A stretch of 64,000 nt of DNA. Source: CAVTJL01 sp963735065. Its GTDB lineage: Bacteria; Pseudomonadota; Alphaproteobacteria; Geminicoccales; Geminicoccaceae. The notes below the pieces were generated by a model that saw only the letters and a list, made by a program, of their open reading frames with translations, was not told the DNA's origin and did no database searches. The position numbers and the translations under genes are program-made. The stretch lies in NCBI GenBank assembly GCA_963735065.1, contig CAVTJL010000005.1, forward strand, positions 12,389 through 76,388, written 5' to 3'. Positions 46,013-54,262 of this stretch are shown here, piece after piece (positions within the stretch are counted from its first letter, which is position 1; each line of letters begins with the position of its first letter).

Positions 46013-46909
46013 TCAGTCGGGCTGCGTCAGGGTGCGCAGCAGCCACTCCTGGAAGAGCCTGATCTTCTGAAGCTCGGCATAGACCGGCGGATAGACCAGC
46101 GTGTGGGCCCCGGCCACGATGTCGCCCGAGGATCCGCCGAACAGCGGAACGAGCGTGCCGGCCTCGAGGTAGCGTCCCGCGAAGACCCGGCTTTCCAGCG
46201 CGACGCCGAGACCCGCCGCTGCGGCCTGCGCCGCCAGATAGCCGCGGTCGAAGCAGAGCCCGCGACGCGGCGCCAACCGCACGCCATGCGAGCGGAACCA
46301 GTGCTCCCACCCGATCGGCGCGCGCTCGGAGATGATGAGCGGCGCCTCGATCAGGGTTTCCGGCGTCACGCCGGGCCCGAGCCGCTCGAGGAGCGACGGC
46401 GCGCAGAGCGGCGTCAGGATGTCGTCCATCAGCGGCACCACGACCAGCCCTGCCCAGTCGGCATTGCCGTAGCGGATCTCGAGGTCGGTATCGGAGCGGA
46501 AGAAGTCCACGGGCTCGGGCGAGGCATGGATCCGCAGGTCGATGTTCGGGTGGAGCCGCATGAACGCGCCGATCCGCGGCACCAGCCAGGCGGGCGCGAA
46601 GCTCGGCGTGCAATGGACCGTCAGCACGTCGCTCGCCATGCCGTTCGCCAGCCGATCGCTGGCGCGCTCGATCCGGTCGAAGGCCGGGCCGATCGACTGC
46701 AGGAAATCATGCCCCGCGTCGCTGAGCGCGATGCGCCGCTTGGCGCGGTGGAACAGCTTGACCCCGAGATGCTCCTCGAGGCCGCGCAGGCGGTGGCTGA
46801 TGGCCGAGGGCGTCACCGCGAGCTCGTCCGCCGCCCTGGTCACGCTGTGACTGCGAGCCACCGCCTCGAAGGCCTGGAGCGCCCGGAGCGGGGGAAGACG
46901 GCGTGACAT
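46013..46909 (-). CDS. LysR-family regulator (GcvA-like), divergent from the TRAP operon
   Basis: 298 residues from ATG 46909 (14 extra residues to 46951 look non-coding). The winged helix has FEAVARSHSVTRAADELAVT and PSAISHRLRGLEEHLGVKLF, then a periplasmic-binding-like effector domain (VLTVHCTPSFAPAWLVPRI, DLEIRYGNADW). GcvA-type proteins often control adjacent amino-acid or carboxylate genes. It is 101 bp from the divergent amidohydrolase-dctQMP operon and is its likely regulator. The spacer (46910-47009) is AT-rich, with no obvious single T-N11-A box that stands out. Confidence 0.87.
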   Translation of the reverse strand: MSRRLPPLRALQAFEAVARSHSVTRAADELAVTPSAISHRLRGLEEHLGVKLFHRAKRRIALSDAGHDFLQSIGPAFDRIERASDRLANGMASDVLTVHCTPSFAPAWLVPRIGAFMRLHPNIDLRIHASPEPVDFFRSDTDLEIRYGNADWAGLVVVPLMDDILTPLCAPSLLERLGPGVTPETLIEAPLIISERAPIGWEHWFRSHGVRLAPRRGLCFDRGYLAAQAAAAGLGVALESRVFAGRYLEAGTLVPLFGGSSGDIVAGAHTLVYPPVYAELQKIRLFQEWLLRTLTQPD

Positions 46910-47009
46910 CTTTTGTGAATCCAGCTCAGCCAAACTCTGAAAACTAATCACTTGCTCCTCACAAATTCAATACGCATTTTCGCGGGGGAATCAGGGAGGA
47001 GACAGGGAA

Positions 47010-48035
47010 TTGGCGCTGTCCCATCAGGTCAGACCGATAGTCGAGCATCGGCTGGCGCACATGCGGGCAAACCGCGACAGGCTCGTCATCGACGGGGACG
47101 TGCATCCGTCGGAGCGCGCCGCAATACCCGAAGAGATCGCGCGGCGCCTCGTCGATCCCAACTACTTCCATGGCCGGCCGCTTCTCAGCGAGGATCTGTT
47201 CGAGACGATGGATCTGGCCGGCGTCGACATGGCGCTGTGCTGGCAGAACCCAGCCGTGCTGCCCTATTCCGACGATCGGGAGGACAATTTCCGGCGCCTG
47301 AGGGCGTCGAACGAGCGGATCGCGGCGCTCGGCGCCGCGCATCCCGACCGGGTGATCCCGGCGGGATGGACCGACCCCAAGGCGCTGGGCCTCGACCGCG
47401 CGATCGAGCTGGCCGAGCTCTGCGTGAGCGAGCTCGGCATGCCGGTGGTGAAGATGAACCCGGCGCAGAACGGCTATCCGATCGACGATCCGATGGTGTT
47501 GGCTGTCGTCGCCCGGATCGTCGCGCTGGGCGCCGTGCCGGCCTTCCATTTCGGCTCCGACACCGCCTTCACCCCGCCCGAGGGGCTGGAGCGCGTGGCG
47601 GCGCTGCATCCGGAGCATCCGGTGATCGCCGTCCACATGGGCGGCGGCGGGGGGCACTTCGTGCAGGCCGAGCCCACCTACCAGGGCGCCAGGGCGCTCG
47701 GCCTGCGCCGGCCCAACGTCTTCTATGTCCTGAGCGCGTTGCGCGACACGCATCTGGTCAGCGCGCTGATCACCTATGCGGCGGCTGGAGCGCCCTTTGC
47801 CCGCAATCTCGCCATAGGGAGCGACGCGCCCTACGGCAACATGCTGTGGAACCTTGGTGGCTTCCGCGCCGTCCTGGGCGCGCTGCGCGCGGGCAGGGCG
47901 CCCGGCGATCCCCGCCTTGCGGAGCGGCCGGGCCTGTTCGACGATCGGCAGATCGCAAACTTCATGGGTGGCAATCTCGCCGATCTGATCATCGCGGCGG
48001 ACGGACGGCTGCTGGCACCGGCCGAGGCCGCATGA
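47010..48035 (+). CDS. Amidohydrolase-2 family metal-dependent hydrolase
   Basis: 341 residues; TTG start at 47010 with GGGAGGAGACAGGG just upstream. A PF04909-type TIM barrel: the metal-binding D-x-H near the start (VIDGDVHPSE), MDLAGVDMALCWQNP, VPAFHFGSD, VIAVHMGGGGGHFVQ with a catalytic His and NLAIGSDAPYGNM with the late Asp. Family members hydrolyse or decarboxylate aromatic or lactone acids. It leads the operon with a TRAP transporter whose substrate it probably processes. It ends one base before dctQ. Confidence 0.85.
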   Translation: MALSHQVRPIVEHRLAHMRANRDRLVIDGDVHPSERAAIPEEIARRLVDPNYFHGRPLLSEDLFETMDLAGVDMALCWQNPAVLPYSDDREDNFRRLRASNERIAALGAAHPDRVIPAGWTDPKALGLDRAIELAELCVSELGMPVVKMNPAQNGYPIDDPMVLAVVARIVALGAVPAFHFGSDTAFTPPEGLERVAALHPEHPVIAVHMGGGGGHFVQAEPTYQGARALGLRRPNVFYVLSALRDTHLVSALITYAAAGAPFARNLAIGSDAPYGNMLWNLGGFRAVLGALRAGRAPGDPRLAERPGLFDDRQIANFMGGNLADLIIAADGRLLAPAEAA

Positions 48036-48036
48036 G

Positions 48037-48543
48037 ATGTCTGCCCTCGCAAGCATCCTGCACCGCGCCAGCCGCTGGACCAATCTGCTGACCGAGACGG
48101 CGGTCGCCGTCCTTGCCGCCTTCTTTACGGGTCTGCTGATCGTCTCGGTCTTCTCGCGCTACGTGCTGAACGTCTCGATCGTCAGCACGGTCGAGCTGAC
48201 CCGTCTCTCCTTCTGCTGGGCGGTGTTCCTGGCCGCAGCCAGTGTCGTCGCCCGCGACGGCCATGTGAAGGTCGACGTGCTGAGCGGGCTCCTGCCGCCC
48301 GGGCTCGGCCGCCTGCTGCGCCCCTTCGGCGATCTGGTCACCCTGGGGTTCGGCCTTGCGATGGCCTGGATCGGTGCTGAGCTGGCCCGGCGCACGGTCG
48401 TCGCCGTGTTCCCGACCCTGCAGATCTCCATGGCGTGGATGTATTCGGCCCTGCCTGTCAGCGGCGTTCTGATCGTCGTGCATGCGCTGGATCATCTGCT
48501 GACGCCGCCGCCCCGCGGCGACGGGACGGTGGAAACGCCATGA
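48037..48543 (+). CDS. dctQ: TRAP transporter small permease (DctQ)
   Basis: 168 residues with four membrane helices (VAVLAAFFTGLLIVSVFSRY; LTRLSFCWAVFLAAASVVAR; LVTLGFGLAMAWIGAEL; MAWMYSALPVSGVLIVVHAL). DctQ supports the large permease DctM in sodium-driven uptake of carboxylates or related compounds. The stop overlaps the dctM start (ATGA). Typical motifs are the R-Y-V-L near helix 1 and the final P-V-S-G. Confidence 0.88.
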   Translation: MSALASILHRASRWTNLLTETAVAVLAAFFTGLLIVSVFSRYVLNVSIVSTVELTRLSFCWAVFLAAASVVARDGHVKVDVLSGLLPPGLGRLLRPFGDLVTLGFGLAMAWIGAELARRTVVAVFPTLQISMAWMYSALPVSGVLIVVHALDHLLTPPPRGDGTVETP

Positions 48544-49817
48544 TCGCCGCAGCACTCATCCTCTTCGGGACCCTGACGCTGCTCAGCGTGCCCATCGCGG
48601 TGGCGGTCGGCGTCGCGATGGCGGTGGCTCTCACGCTTTTCAGCCCGTTTCCGGCGATCTTGATGTTCCAGAAGATGCTGACCGGGATCGACAACTACGT
48701 GCTCGTCGCCATCCCGCTCTTCATCCTGACCGGCAACCTGATGAACGCGGGAGGCATCACCGAGCGCATCTTCGTCTTCGTCCGCAAATGCATCGGTCAC
48801 CGGCCGGGCGGGCTCGCCCACGCCAATGTGGCGGCGAACCTCTTGTTCGCCGGGATGTCGGGCTCGGCCGTGGCGGATGCCGCCGCGATCGGCTCGATCG
48901 AGATCAAGGCGATGAGCGAGCAGGGCTACCGCAAGGAGTTCGCCGCCGCGCTGACCGCGGCCTCCTCGGTCATCGGCCCGATCCTGCCGCCTTCGATCCC
49001 CTTCGTGATCTATGGTGCCATCGCCGAGGTCTCGGTCGGCCAGCTCTTCATCGCCGGCATCCTGCCCGGGCTGCTGCTCGCGGTCGCGCTCAGCCTGACG
49101 ATCGTGCTCATGGGCCGTCGCACGCCGTTCCCGCGCGAGGCGCGGGCACCCTGGAGCGAGCGGATCGTGGCCTTCCGCAGGGCGGCGCTGCCGCTCGGCA
49201 CCCCGGCCATCATCCTGATCGGCCTGATCGGCGGCGTCTTCACACCGACCGAGGCCGGCGCCGCCGCCGCGCTCTATGCGCTGATCCTGGGCCTGGTCGT
49301 CTACCGCAGCCTGCGGATCCGCGACCTGCCGAAGGTGCTGATCGAGACGATGCTGACGACCGCCATCGTCACCTTCATCATCTCGAATGTCTCGGCCTTC
49401 TCCTGGATCCTCGCGGTCAGCCACGCGGGCGACCGCTTCGTGTCGGCGGTCCACGACCTCACCGGCAACCAGGCCGTCGTGCTCCTGATCGTCAACCTGG
49501 CCCTGCTGGTCCTGGGCGCGCTGGTCGAGGCAGGGGCCGTGCTGATCATTGCCACCCCGATCCTGCTGCCGCTGGCCACCTCGGTCGGCGTCGACCCGGT
49601 GCATTTCGGGGTCATCATCGTGCTCAACCTGATGATCGGCGTCGCCACGCCGCCGGTCGGGATGAGCCTCTTCGTCACCGCGCACATCGCCGGCATCCCG
49701 CTCGAGCGCATGATGCGGGCGATCCTGCCCTTCCTGATCCCGCTGATCGTCGCACTGGCCATGGTCACCTACTGGCCGCAGGCGGTGCTCTACCTGCCGA
49801 GGCTGTTGACGCATTAG
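48540..49817 (+). CDS. dctM: TRAP transporter large permease (DctM)
   Basis: 425 residues, twelve or so membrane helices. DctM signatures: VLVAIPLFILTGNLMNAGGI, GGLAHANVAANLLFAGMSGS, SSVIGPILPPSIPFVIYGA, GVFTPTEAGAAAALYAL and NLMIGVATPPVGMSLFVTA. It carries substrate delivered by DctP into the cell. ATG at 48540, overlapping the dctQ stop. It is followed 29 bp later by dctP. Intact, unlike the neighbouring ABC importer. Confidence 0.92.
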   Translation: MIAAALILFGTLTLLSVPIAVAVGVAMAVALTLFSPFPAILMFQKMLTGIDNYVLVAIPLFILTGNLMNAGGITERIFVFVRKCIGHRPGGLAHANVAANLLFAGMSGSAVADAAAIGSIEIKAMSEQGYRKEFAAALTAASSVIGPILPPSIPFVIYGAIAEVSVGQLFIAGILPGLLLAVALSLTIVLMGRRTPFPREARAPWSERIVAFRRAALPLGTPAIILIGLIGGVFTPTEAGAAAALYALILGLVVYRSLRIRDLPKVLIETMLTTAIVTFIISNVSAFSWILAVSHAGDRFVSAVHDLTGNQAVVLLIVNLALLVLGALVEAGAVLIIATPILLPLATSVGVDPVHFGVIIVLNLMIGVATPPVGMSLFVTAHIAGIPLERMMRAILPFLIPLIVALAMVTYWPQAVLYLPRLLTH

Positions 49818-49846
49818 CCCGGCGCACGTTCAAAAAAGGAGAGGCT

Positions 49847-50848
49847 ATGAACACCGTCACACGCAGGGGCCTGCTCGCGGCGGGTGCCGCCGGTGCCGCG
49901 CTCGCCGCGGCCGGGATCCGCCCGGCGCGGGCCGCGGCCCCGGTCGAGATCAAGGTCGGCCACGGCCACTCGGCGAGCCACAGCTTCAATCTGGCGATGG
50001 AGAGGTTCGGCGCCTACCTCGAGGCCGCCGCCCCGGGCCGGTACAAGGTCTCCATCTATCCGAATGCCGAGCTGGGCTCGGAGACCGAGATGCAGCAGCA
50101 GCTGACCCTCGGCACGCTGGAGATCGCCGTCACGGGCGTGCTCGGGGTCTACGAGCCCAAGCTGAACCTGCTCGAGCTGCCCTATCTGTTCCGCGACCGC
50201 AAGCAGATCAGGGACGTTCAGCAAAGTCAGGCGGTGGCCGACCTTGCCGCCTCGCTGCCCGCCAAGGGCCTGCGCCTGATCGGCTTTTTGGAGAACGGCT
50301 GGCGCGACATCACCAACAATGTCCACCCGATCAACAGCCCCGACGACGTGAAGGACATGAAGATCCGCACGCCCGAGGACGAGGCGCTGGTCCAGACCTT
50401 CAAGGCGCTTGGCGCCCAGCCGACGCCGATGCCGTTCTCAGAGCTCTACAGTGCGCTGAAGCAGGGCGTCGTGGACGGGCAGGAGAACCCGCTGCAGAAC
50501 ATCGCCGACGCGAAGTTCTACGAGGTGCAGAAGTATCTGGCGATCACGCATCACGTCTACAACTCCGCCTACGTCGCCATCTCGGAGCAGTTCCTGCAGA
50601 GCCAGGACGCCACCGGCCAGAAGCTGATCACCGATGCCGTGACGAAGGCGTGCAACTGGCAGATGGATCTTCTTGCCAAGAAGGACGTGGAGCTGTTGCA
50701 GGCGTTGAAGGACAAGGGGATGAAGGTCACCGAGCCGGATACCGCCCCCTTCAAGGCGGCGACCGCCCCTGTCTATGACGTCTTCTACAAGAAGTACGGG
50801 GACGCGGCGCGGACCTTCGTGTCCGCTGTGCGCGCGACCGGCGCCTGA
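49847..50848 (+). CDS. dctP: TRAP transporter substrate-binding protein (DctP)
   Basis: 333 residues with a Tat-type signal (TRRGLLAAGAAGAALAAAGI) and strong AAGGAGAGG upstream. The periplasmic receptor has the family's substrate Arg in VKDMKIRTPEDE and the Asn/Pro block VVDGQENPLQNIA. Ligands of relatives are mono- or dicarboxylates, keto acids and sugar acids; the one here is unknown. A hairpin terminator follows the stop. Confidence 0.92.
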   Translation: MNTVTRRGLLAAGAAGAALAAAGIRPARAAAPVEIKVGHGHSASHSFNLAMERFGAYLEAAAPGRYKVSIYPNAELGSETEMQQQLTLGTLEIAVTGVLGVYEPKLNLLELPYLFRDRKQIRDVQQSQAVADLAASLPAKGLRLIGFLENGWRDITNNVHPINSPDDVKDMKIRTPEDEALVQTFKALGAQPTPMPFSELYSALKQGVVDGQENPLQNIADAKFYEVQKYLAITHHVYNSAYVAISEQFLQSQDATGQKLITDAVTKACNWQMDLLAKKDVELLQALKDKGMKVTEPDTAPFKAATAPVYDVFYKKYGDAARTFVSAVRATGA

Positions 50849-50871
50849 TAGCCGCCTGCGACCGGGTCGCA

Positions 50872-50900
50872 GCCGCCCCGCCGACCTGTCGCGGGGCGGC
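50872..50900. terminator. Intrinsic terminator between dctP and the haem-peroxidase operon
   Basis: Perfect 10-bp arms 50872-50881 and 50891-50900 around a 9-base loop, followed by TTT on the plus strand. It lies between converging genes, so it can serve both. Confidence 0.7.
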
Positions 50901-50917
50901 TTTCGGTCCGGCCGGCC

Positions 50918-51340
50918 TCAGGGCTTGGACATCAGGTTGGCGCGGAAGAGGCGGGAGTAGGTGATGAGGAGGACGACGCCGAAGAAGCCGTCATAGAGCC
51001 CCATCCAGATGAAGCCGTCGCCCTGGCTGAAGAAGAAAAGAGCAAAGACGAGGCGGATGCCGATGCCCAGCCAGTTGGGCCAGCGCTGGTCCAGCGGATA
51101 TTTGTAGCCCGGCACGTAGAGCAGGTTGATCGCCACGAGCTGGAAGCCCCAGTGGCGCGGCCAGGTCGAGGGGAAGGCGTCGGGCTGGTGCAGCAGCGAT
51201 GTGATGAAGTGCGGCCAGAAGATGATGACGAAGGCGACGATGAGGTTGAGCACGATGCTGACGAGGAGCACGCGGCGATAGGTTTTGAGCTTTGCCGCGG
51301 TGTCGGCCTGCGTCCAGGAGACGGTCTGGGCCTGGATCAT
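50918..51340 (-). CDS. Small membrane protein, last gene of the haem-peroxidase operon
   Basis: 140 residues (ATG 51340) with about four hydrophobic segments: VLLVSIVLNLIVAFVIIFWP, WGFQLVAINLLYVPGY, GIGIRLVFALFFFSQGDGFI and LYDGFFGVVLLITYSRLF. Aromatic-rich and unlike any family I can name with certainty. It starts 17 bp after the di-haem cytochrome gene, so it is probably cotranscribed. It might hold a redox partner or a lipid substrate in the membrane; that is a guess. Confidence 0.75.
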   Translation of the reverse strand: MIQAQTVSWTQADTAAKLKTYRRVLLVSIVLNLIVAFVIIFWPHFITSLLHQPDAFPSTWPRHWGFQLVAINLLYVPGYKYPLDQRWPNWLGIGIRLVFALFFFSQGDGFIWMGLYDGFFGVVLLITYSRLFRANLMSKP

Positions 51341-51357
51341 CGGGATCGTCCCTCGGG

Positions 51358-52914
51358 TCAGAAGGTGAGGAGATAGGCCAAGAGGTCGGCCTTGGCGGCG
51401 GGCGCCAGGTCGGTGCCGTAGAGATGGCCGCCGGCGCCGTTGCCGGGCAGGCTCGTGTCGAAGCAGAAGCCCACGTCCGGCTGGGGCGCCTTCGGATCGC
51501 ATTCGGGCGCCGCGAAGCCACCCTTCTCGGCATCGATGACGTCGAGCCCGCGGATGAAGGCGGCGGGGCGCTCGGCCGGCGGCTTCAGGAGGTCGGCCAG
51601 GGTCGGCACGCTGCCGTCATGGAGGTAGGGGGCGCGGAGCCACAGGCCGTCCAGGGGCATGTTCGCGTAGCCGTCGGTCTTCTTGAAGTGGCTGAACTGG
51701 TAGGGCGTGCCTTTGAAAAGCTCGCTCACCTGATAGTCGTGCAGCCGATCGGTGTAGGAGTTGAGGCGGGCGGGATCGGCGCCGAGCTTCGCGTTGGGCA
51801 GGACCTTGCCCAGATACTCGCCCGTGAAGACATAATGGTCGCCGTCCTGGTAGCCGTGGCAGGCGGCGCAGGCCTGCATGTAGACCGTCTTGCCGCGCGC
51901 GACGGCGGCGGCATCCGGCCGGTAGGGGCTGGCCGGCGGCTTCAGGGTCAGGAGCCAGTGGGCGACGCGGTCGATCGCCGCGTGGTCCGCCGTCGCCGGC
52001 GTGACGCCGGCGCCGATCGCGGCCGAGAGGTTGCGCTCGGCCAGCGAGTCGTTGTTGCCGTCCCAGTGGAGCTGCATGCCCTCGCGCGGGCCCTGCTCGA
52101 AGATGGAGGGGAAGTCGGCCGTGCCGATGCGCTCCTCGGGCGTGAGATCGCCCACGAAGAGGCCCATCTGGATGAGCTTGTAGCCGTTGAAGGTGTCGAC
52201 GCGGCCGGGGCCCCAGGCGGGCTCTTCCTCGAGCAGCGGCAGGAAGTGGGCGCGGCGCTGGATCAGGCCCTCGCGCACGCGGGGGATGACGTAGGTACGC
52301 CAGATCTTCTCCTCGGCCCAGTCGAGGTGGGCGCCCGCCTCACGCATCGCCGGGATCAGCCGGTCGGGCGCGAGCCGCTCGTCGGCGCCGGCGCTGAGGA
52401 GAAAGCGGACGAAGCCATAGAGATCGAGATTGTTGGAGGGCATGCCGGCCACGATGTGGCGGGCGCCGTCCGCCCCCTCCCGCCAGGTTCCGGTGTGGCA
52501 GACGGCACAGTTGAGCCAGACGAGCTCCACGCCCTTCACGTTGCGCCGGGAGACGCCGATCGGCAGGTCGCGCTCTTTGCCGTCGGGGCCGTCCTGGTAG
52601 AGGAAGCCGAAGGCCGAATAGTCGGTCCGGCCCTTGAATTTCTCAGGAAAGAGGCGGGGCAGGGCCTGCCAGATCCAATAAGGAAGACCACTCTCGGGCT
52701 CGGAGCCGATCGAGGCGTACATGAAGTGATCGCGGTCGGAGGCATAGTGCGGCGTGCCGTTGTCGCCGAGCCGCCAGAGGCCTTTGATGCCCACGACGAG
52801 CGCCACGATGCCGAGCACGAAGATCAGCGCGATGAGCAGGTAGAGCGGTATCAGAAGGCGGCGTCGGCGGCGCAGCGCCACCTCGACCGCCGTGACGGGT
52901 GCCTCGGCGGCCAT
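51358..52914 (-). CDS. Membrane-anchored di-haem cytochrome c (RoxA-like)
   Basis: 518 residues: a basic N-terminus, one membrane anchor (about 20-43) and a periplasmic domain with two haem-attachment motifs, CAVCH at residues 136-140 and CAACH at 349-353. Blocks such as WDGNNDSLAERNLSAAIGAG and LRAPYLHDGSVPTLADLL are typical of the RoxA/di-haem peroxidase-like group. RoxA itself oxidatively cleaves polyisoprene. Here it may accept or deliver electrons, or itself oxygenate a lipid. It begins one base after the flavin oxidoreductase stop, in the haem-peroxidase operon. Confidence 0.88.
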   Translation of the reverse strand: MAAEAPVTAVEVALRRRRRLLIPLYLLIALIFVLGIVALVVGIKGLWRLGDNGTPHYASDRDHFMYASIGSEPESGLPYWIWQALPRLFPEKFKGRTDYSAFGFLYQDGPDGKERDLPIGVSRRNVKGVELVWLNCAVCHTGTWREGADGARHIVAGMPSNNLDLYGFVRFLLSAGADERLAPDRLIPAMREAGAHLDWAEEKIWRTYVIPRVREGLIQRRAHFLPLLEEEPAWGPGRVDTFNGYKLIQMGLFVGDLTPEERIGTADFPSIFEQGPREGMQLHWDGNNDSLAERNLSAAIGAGVTPATADHAAIDRVAHWLLTLKPPASPYRPDAAAVARGKTVYMQACAACHGYQDGDHYVFTGEYLGKVLPNAKLGADPARLNSYTDRLHDYQVSELFKGTPYQFSHFKKTDGYANMPLDGLWLRAPYLHDGSVPTLADLLKPPAERPAAFIRGLDVIDAEKGGFAAPECDPKAPQPDVGFCFDTSLPGNGAGGHLYGTDLAPAAKADLLAYLLTF

Positions 52915-52915
52915 C

Positions 52916-54262
52916 TCAGACCTCCTGAAGCGCTGGCAGACGCAGCTCGGGCCGCGTCCGGTAGATGGACATCAGCTCCTCGACCATGCGGTCGTGATCG
53001 CCGTCGAAGCGCGAGAGCTCGTAGCAGCCGAGCGGGTTCTTGGCGGCGTTGAGGAGGCACTTGTTGCAGTAGGTGCAGGGCCGCTCGGGCAGGTCGTGGC
53101 CGGCCGCCCACTGCTTCACGAGGTCGTTGTTGGCGATGAGCGAGCGGGCGATCGAGACGCCATCGCAGGCGCCGCTGGTGATGGCGTCGCGGATGAAGGA
53201 GGCCGTCTGGAAGCCGCCGGTGTTGAGCACGGGCACGGAGACGGCACGCTTGATGGCGCGCGCCTCGTCGAGCCCCACGCCCTCGACCGGCCGGCCTTTT
53301 TTCATGCGGAACCAGATCCAGCGAAAGATCGGCCGCAGCATCGGGTAGCGAAACAGAAAAAAGTTGCGGAAGGTCGAGACGCCGGAGGCGATCATCGCGT
53401 CGTAGGTGGTGGCGATGGTCTCGAAGGAAAAATCGCCGGGCGGGTTCAGGGGATGGGGAAAAAGGCTGCCCATCGAGACGTGGATGGCGTCCGCACCCGC
53501 GGCCTCGCACCATTTGGCGACCTGGACCGTGTCGTCGAGGCTGTTTCCTTTGCCTTCCCAGGGGATGACGTTGTTGAGGTCGACGGCGCTGAGCTTGACC
53601 TGCAGATGAAAGCCGCTGCCGACCTTGGCGCGGATGGCCTGGACGACGTCGAGGAGGAAGCGGGCGCGGTTGACGAGCGAGCCGCCGTAGCTGTCCTTCC
53701 TGTCGTTGATGCCGGAGCTCAGGAACTGGGTGAAGAGGTAGCCGTTGGCGGCGTGCAGCTCGACCCCGTCGAGCCCGGCCTCGCGGGCCCGCCACGCACC
53801 CTTCGCGAACGCCTCGATCGTGTGCTGGATCTCGGCCCCGGTCATCGCCTGGCAGAGAAAGCCGTGCAGCGATTCCTTGCGGCTGGTCGAGCTCAAGACC
53901 GGGCGGTGCGCGTTGTGCACGCCCGGCATGTCCATCTGCCGGCCCGAGTGCGAGAGCTGCATGATGTACTTGCAGTCGAACTGGTGCACCGCCTCGCCCA
54001 GCTTCTCCCACAGCGGGATGAAGTCGTCGCGGTGGACGGTGGCGTAGCCCGCCATGATGCGGCCCTCGATGAGGACCGGCACGTAGGAGGAGATGATGGC
54101 GCCCACGCCGCCGCGGGCGAACTTGCTCTCCCAGTTGATGCGCGTCTGGGTGAGCGAGCCGTCCTCGTTGTCGAAGCGGCCCGAGACGTTCGACCTGAAG
54201 ATCCTGTTCTTGACCTCGAGGTTCTTGAACTTGAGCGGGGTGAAGATGACGTCCTCGGTCAT
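52916..54262 (-). CDS. Old yellow enzyme-family ene reductase with a four-cysteine C-terminal motif
   Basis: 448 residues, ATG 54262. An FMN TIM barrel of the OYE/NADH:flavin oxidoreductase family: FTPLKFKNLEVKNRIFRSNV at the start, the catalytic H-x-x-N in VELHAANGYLFTQFLSSGIN, and VPVLNTGGFQTASFIRDAIT near the phosphate-binding region. The C-terminus carries C396-x2-C399-x2-C402-x10-C413, resembling the 4Fe-4S ligands of 2,4-dienoyl-CoA reductases, but the following FAD/NAD domains are absent. It would reduce an activated C=C bond. The start overlaps the stop of the preceding gene by four bases. Plant OPRs belong to the same superfamily. Confidence 0.88.
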   Translation of the reverse strand: MTEDVIFTPLKFKNLEVKNRIFRSNVSGRFDNEDGSLTQTRINWESKFARGGVGAIISSYVPVLIEGRIMAGYATVHRDDFIPLWEKLGEAVHQFDCKYIMQLSHSGRQMDMPGVHNAHRPVLSSTSRKESLHGFLCQAMTGAEIQHTIEAFAKGAWRAREAGLDGVELHAANGYLFTQFLSSGINDRKDSYGGSLVNRARFLLDVVQAIRAKVGSGFHLQVKLSAVDLNNVIPWEGKGNSLDDTVQVAKWCEAAGADAIHVSMGSLFPHPLNPPGDFSFETIATTYDAMIASGVSTFRNFFLFRYPMLRPIFRWIWFRMKKGRPVEGVGLDEARAIKRAVSVPVLNTGGFQTASFIRDAITSGACDGVSIARSLIANNDLVKQWAAGHDLPERPCTYCNKCLLNAAKNPLGCYELSRFDGDHDRMVEELMSIYRTRPELRLPALQEV

